This document shows, one piece after another, positions 63,601-64,000 of a stretch of DNA of 64,000 nucleotides. The DNA lies in assembly GCF_008831285.2 (NCBI RefSeq), contig NC_045151.1, positions 8,509,682 through 8,573,681 on the forward strand, written 5' to 3'. Each line of letters starts with the position of its first letter. Within the stretch, counting starts at the first letter, position 1. Position numbers and translations under genes: made by a program. This DNA is from Nymphaea colorata (lineage: Eukaryota > Streptophyta > Magnoliopsida > Nymphaeales > Nymphaeaceae). The notes beneath the pieces are model-generated. The model searched no databases and had not been told where the DNA came from. It saw nothing but the letters and a program-made list of their open reading frames with translations.

Positions 63601-64000
63601 GAAATTACATGTCTCAGTAGTGTGAACGATTCTTGGTTGCTGCGCCAACGATTTAAATAATGATAAGGCATGACTTGGGTCATCGAAGGATCTCAAAATC
63701 TCGATGACCTGGATGGGGCTCAACCCATCTTTCACCATCTTCTTAACTTGAAAGCCGCCATTACTGCAATTCAAACCAACCCCACAAAGACCAACATAGT
63801 TTTTCCTCTTTTTCAATAATTTAGGATTCCTGCTTGGCAAGACACTAAGCTTTGCATCATTAACAGCTCTCCTAATCCGAACCTCCGAATTACCGCAAGC
63901 CGACGCAACCATACACAGACTCAAATAGCTTTTCTTCCTCTTTTTCAATTTTCCGGTATCCCCAGATGGCGGAAAAGTAAAATTGCCATCCGGGAAATAA
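60655..64000 (-). CDS. PGR3: Large P-class PPR protein, PGR3-type (5' end outside window)
   Basis: A single uninterrupted frame runs from the window edge to the TAG at 60655-60657, more than 1,110 codons. No ATG occurs upstream in the window (the frame is open to base 63999), so the N-terminus and chloroplast transit peptide lie outside. It is almost entirely 35-residue pentatricopeptide repeats of the P type (V.TYN.LI.GL...G..DEA..LF..M...G..P), roughly 27 of them. There is no E or DYW domain. Length, N-terminal KLKKRKK stretch and the C-terminal TFAQLPN match Arabidopsis PGR3. PGR3 binds chloroplast RNAs and stabilises or activates petL and ndh messages for cyclic electron flow. The orthology call is recognition, not a search. 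Confidence 0.85.
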   Translation of the reverse strand, partial: YFPDGNFTFPPSGDTGKLKKRKKSYLSLCMVASACGNSEVRIRRAVNDAKLSVLPSRNPKLLKKRKNYVGLCGVGLNCSNGGFQVKKMVKDGLSPIQVIEILRSFDDPSHALSLFKSLAQQPRIVHTTETCNFMLEVLRANGRTKEMAVVFDFMQKQVIKRDLTTYITLFKGVGMFGGIKEAPLALDLMSEAGFVLNDFSYNGLIHMLLQSGCLQEAMKIYGRMISETVRPSMKTYSALMVASGKRKDIETVMGLLKEMEAVGLKPNVYTYTICIRVLGRAGRIHEAYGILKKMEREGCNPDVVTYTVLMDALCSTHRYQEAKELFYQMRRSNQKADAVTYTTLMDKFGDFGDVDAVKELWSIMEEDGYVADVVSYTILINALCKVNRVDEALSNLYTMQKKGICPNVRTYNALIGGLLATNRDDVAQQVFDKMNVEGPKPTAHTYVLFIDHHGKAGETDKALEFFVHMKNKGIIPNIVAFNVCLHALAECGRLEVANDIFRNLSHDGLSPDAITYNIMIKCYSMAGRIDEAVKLLSEMKKNECYPDVITVNFLIDVLYKSNRSDEAWKMFDQLKSMNLSPTTVTFNTLLAGLSREGEVDKAMELFRTMETHGCIPNVITYNTLLDCLCKNGRVDLALNMIVEMSEKDCRPDILTYNTIIHGLVKEGRPADAFWLFNQMSKVFIPDFITLCSLLPGIIRNGQVKDALWITMQFSLKNEIDRSSWIYLMQGILNVAGIGKSVQFSKNLVANGIVKDDSLLSPLVVYLCKSNKVADAYNLFEDFKKHGMSPTLGTYNPLISGLLEANLSSLAFMLLKEMRKIGCTPDVCTYNLLLDALAKAGKADELLELLREIHSRGCVANVTTYNIVISGLVKSNRLNQAIDLYYNLVSRDFSPSPCTYGPLLDGLSKAGKVDEATDLFEEMLEYGIKPNCAIYNILMNGFGKMGDVESVCEFFDQMQREGILPDVKSYTILVDSLCIVGRVDDALKYFELLKQSGLEPDLVSYNLMITGLGASGRLLEALSLFKEMQIRGVSPDLYTYNSLILNLGKVGMVKEAGILYEELQLNGHEPSVFTYNALIRGYSMAGNADDAYEVYKRMMVGGCIPNTGTFAQLPN

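Overview
This window is nuclear DNA from a flowering plant. It has spliced genes with conserved plant families (an ARF6/ARF8-type auxin response factor and a PGR3-type chloroplast PPR protein) separated by about 50 kb of nested retrotransposon debris. The species cannot be named from the sequence. The large intergenic space and old, layered LTR elements suggest a medium-to-large plant genome; an early-diverging angiosperm or magnoliid is possible but is only an impression.

Layout. 1-8.8 kb (+): one complete 14-exon ARF gene with a uORF-rich leader, a GC-AG first intron, a polyglutamine middle region, a PB1 domain and a miR167 target site. 9-14.7 kb: a compound microsatellite, a decayed LINE ORF1 fragment (DUF4283/zinc knuckle), a MITE-like element and otherwise featureless DNA. 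14.8-28.7 kb: a chromodomain Ty3/gypsy element (Tekay-like) on the minus strand. Its upstream LTR has apparently been cut by an inversion, so that the LTR's outer portion and its target-site duplication now lie in reverse orientation at 26.5-28.7 kb. 28.7-31.5 kb: sparse DNA, a small TIR element and a fused-exon fragment of a serine carboxypeptidase-like gene.

31.6-56.6 kb: a stack of nested elements, all on the minus strand. The oldest layer is a relic Ty1/copia (called A here) hit by three members of one hAT-like MITE family (shared TIR CTATGTCACA; 8-bp target duplications visible for two) plus a copia fragment (B). Copia c sits in B; copia d sits in c's integrase; copia e (complete, 238-bp LTRs, perfect 5-bp TSD) sits in the gag of another element, g; g sits in a hAT transposase gene fragment; copia f sits directly upstream of that transposase's start codon. 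None of the copia copies has an uninterrupted polyprotein, although d and f keep long open stretches.

56.6-60.6 kb: mostly unassigned sequence with possible decayed minus-strand exons. 60.7-64 kb (-): the large PPR gene, open to the window edge, so its N-terminus lies outside.

How the genes work together: the two host genes are functionally unrelated. The ARF is an auxin-regulated transcription activator under microRNA control; the PPR protein acts in chloroplast RNA metabolism. I see no operon, CRISPR, tRNA or rRNA. The most interesting signals are the inversion through the gypsy LTR, the hAT-like MITE family, the copia element whose 5' LTR is replaced by a GC-triplet tract despite a perfect target duplication, and the palindromic GTATCGTACGATAC array.
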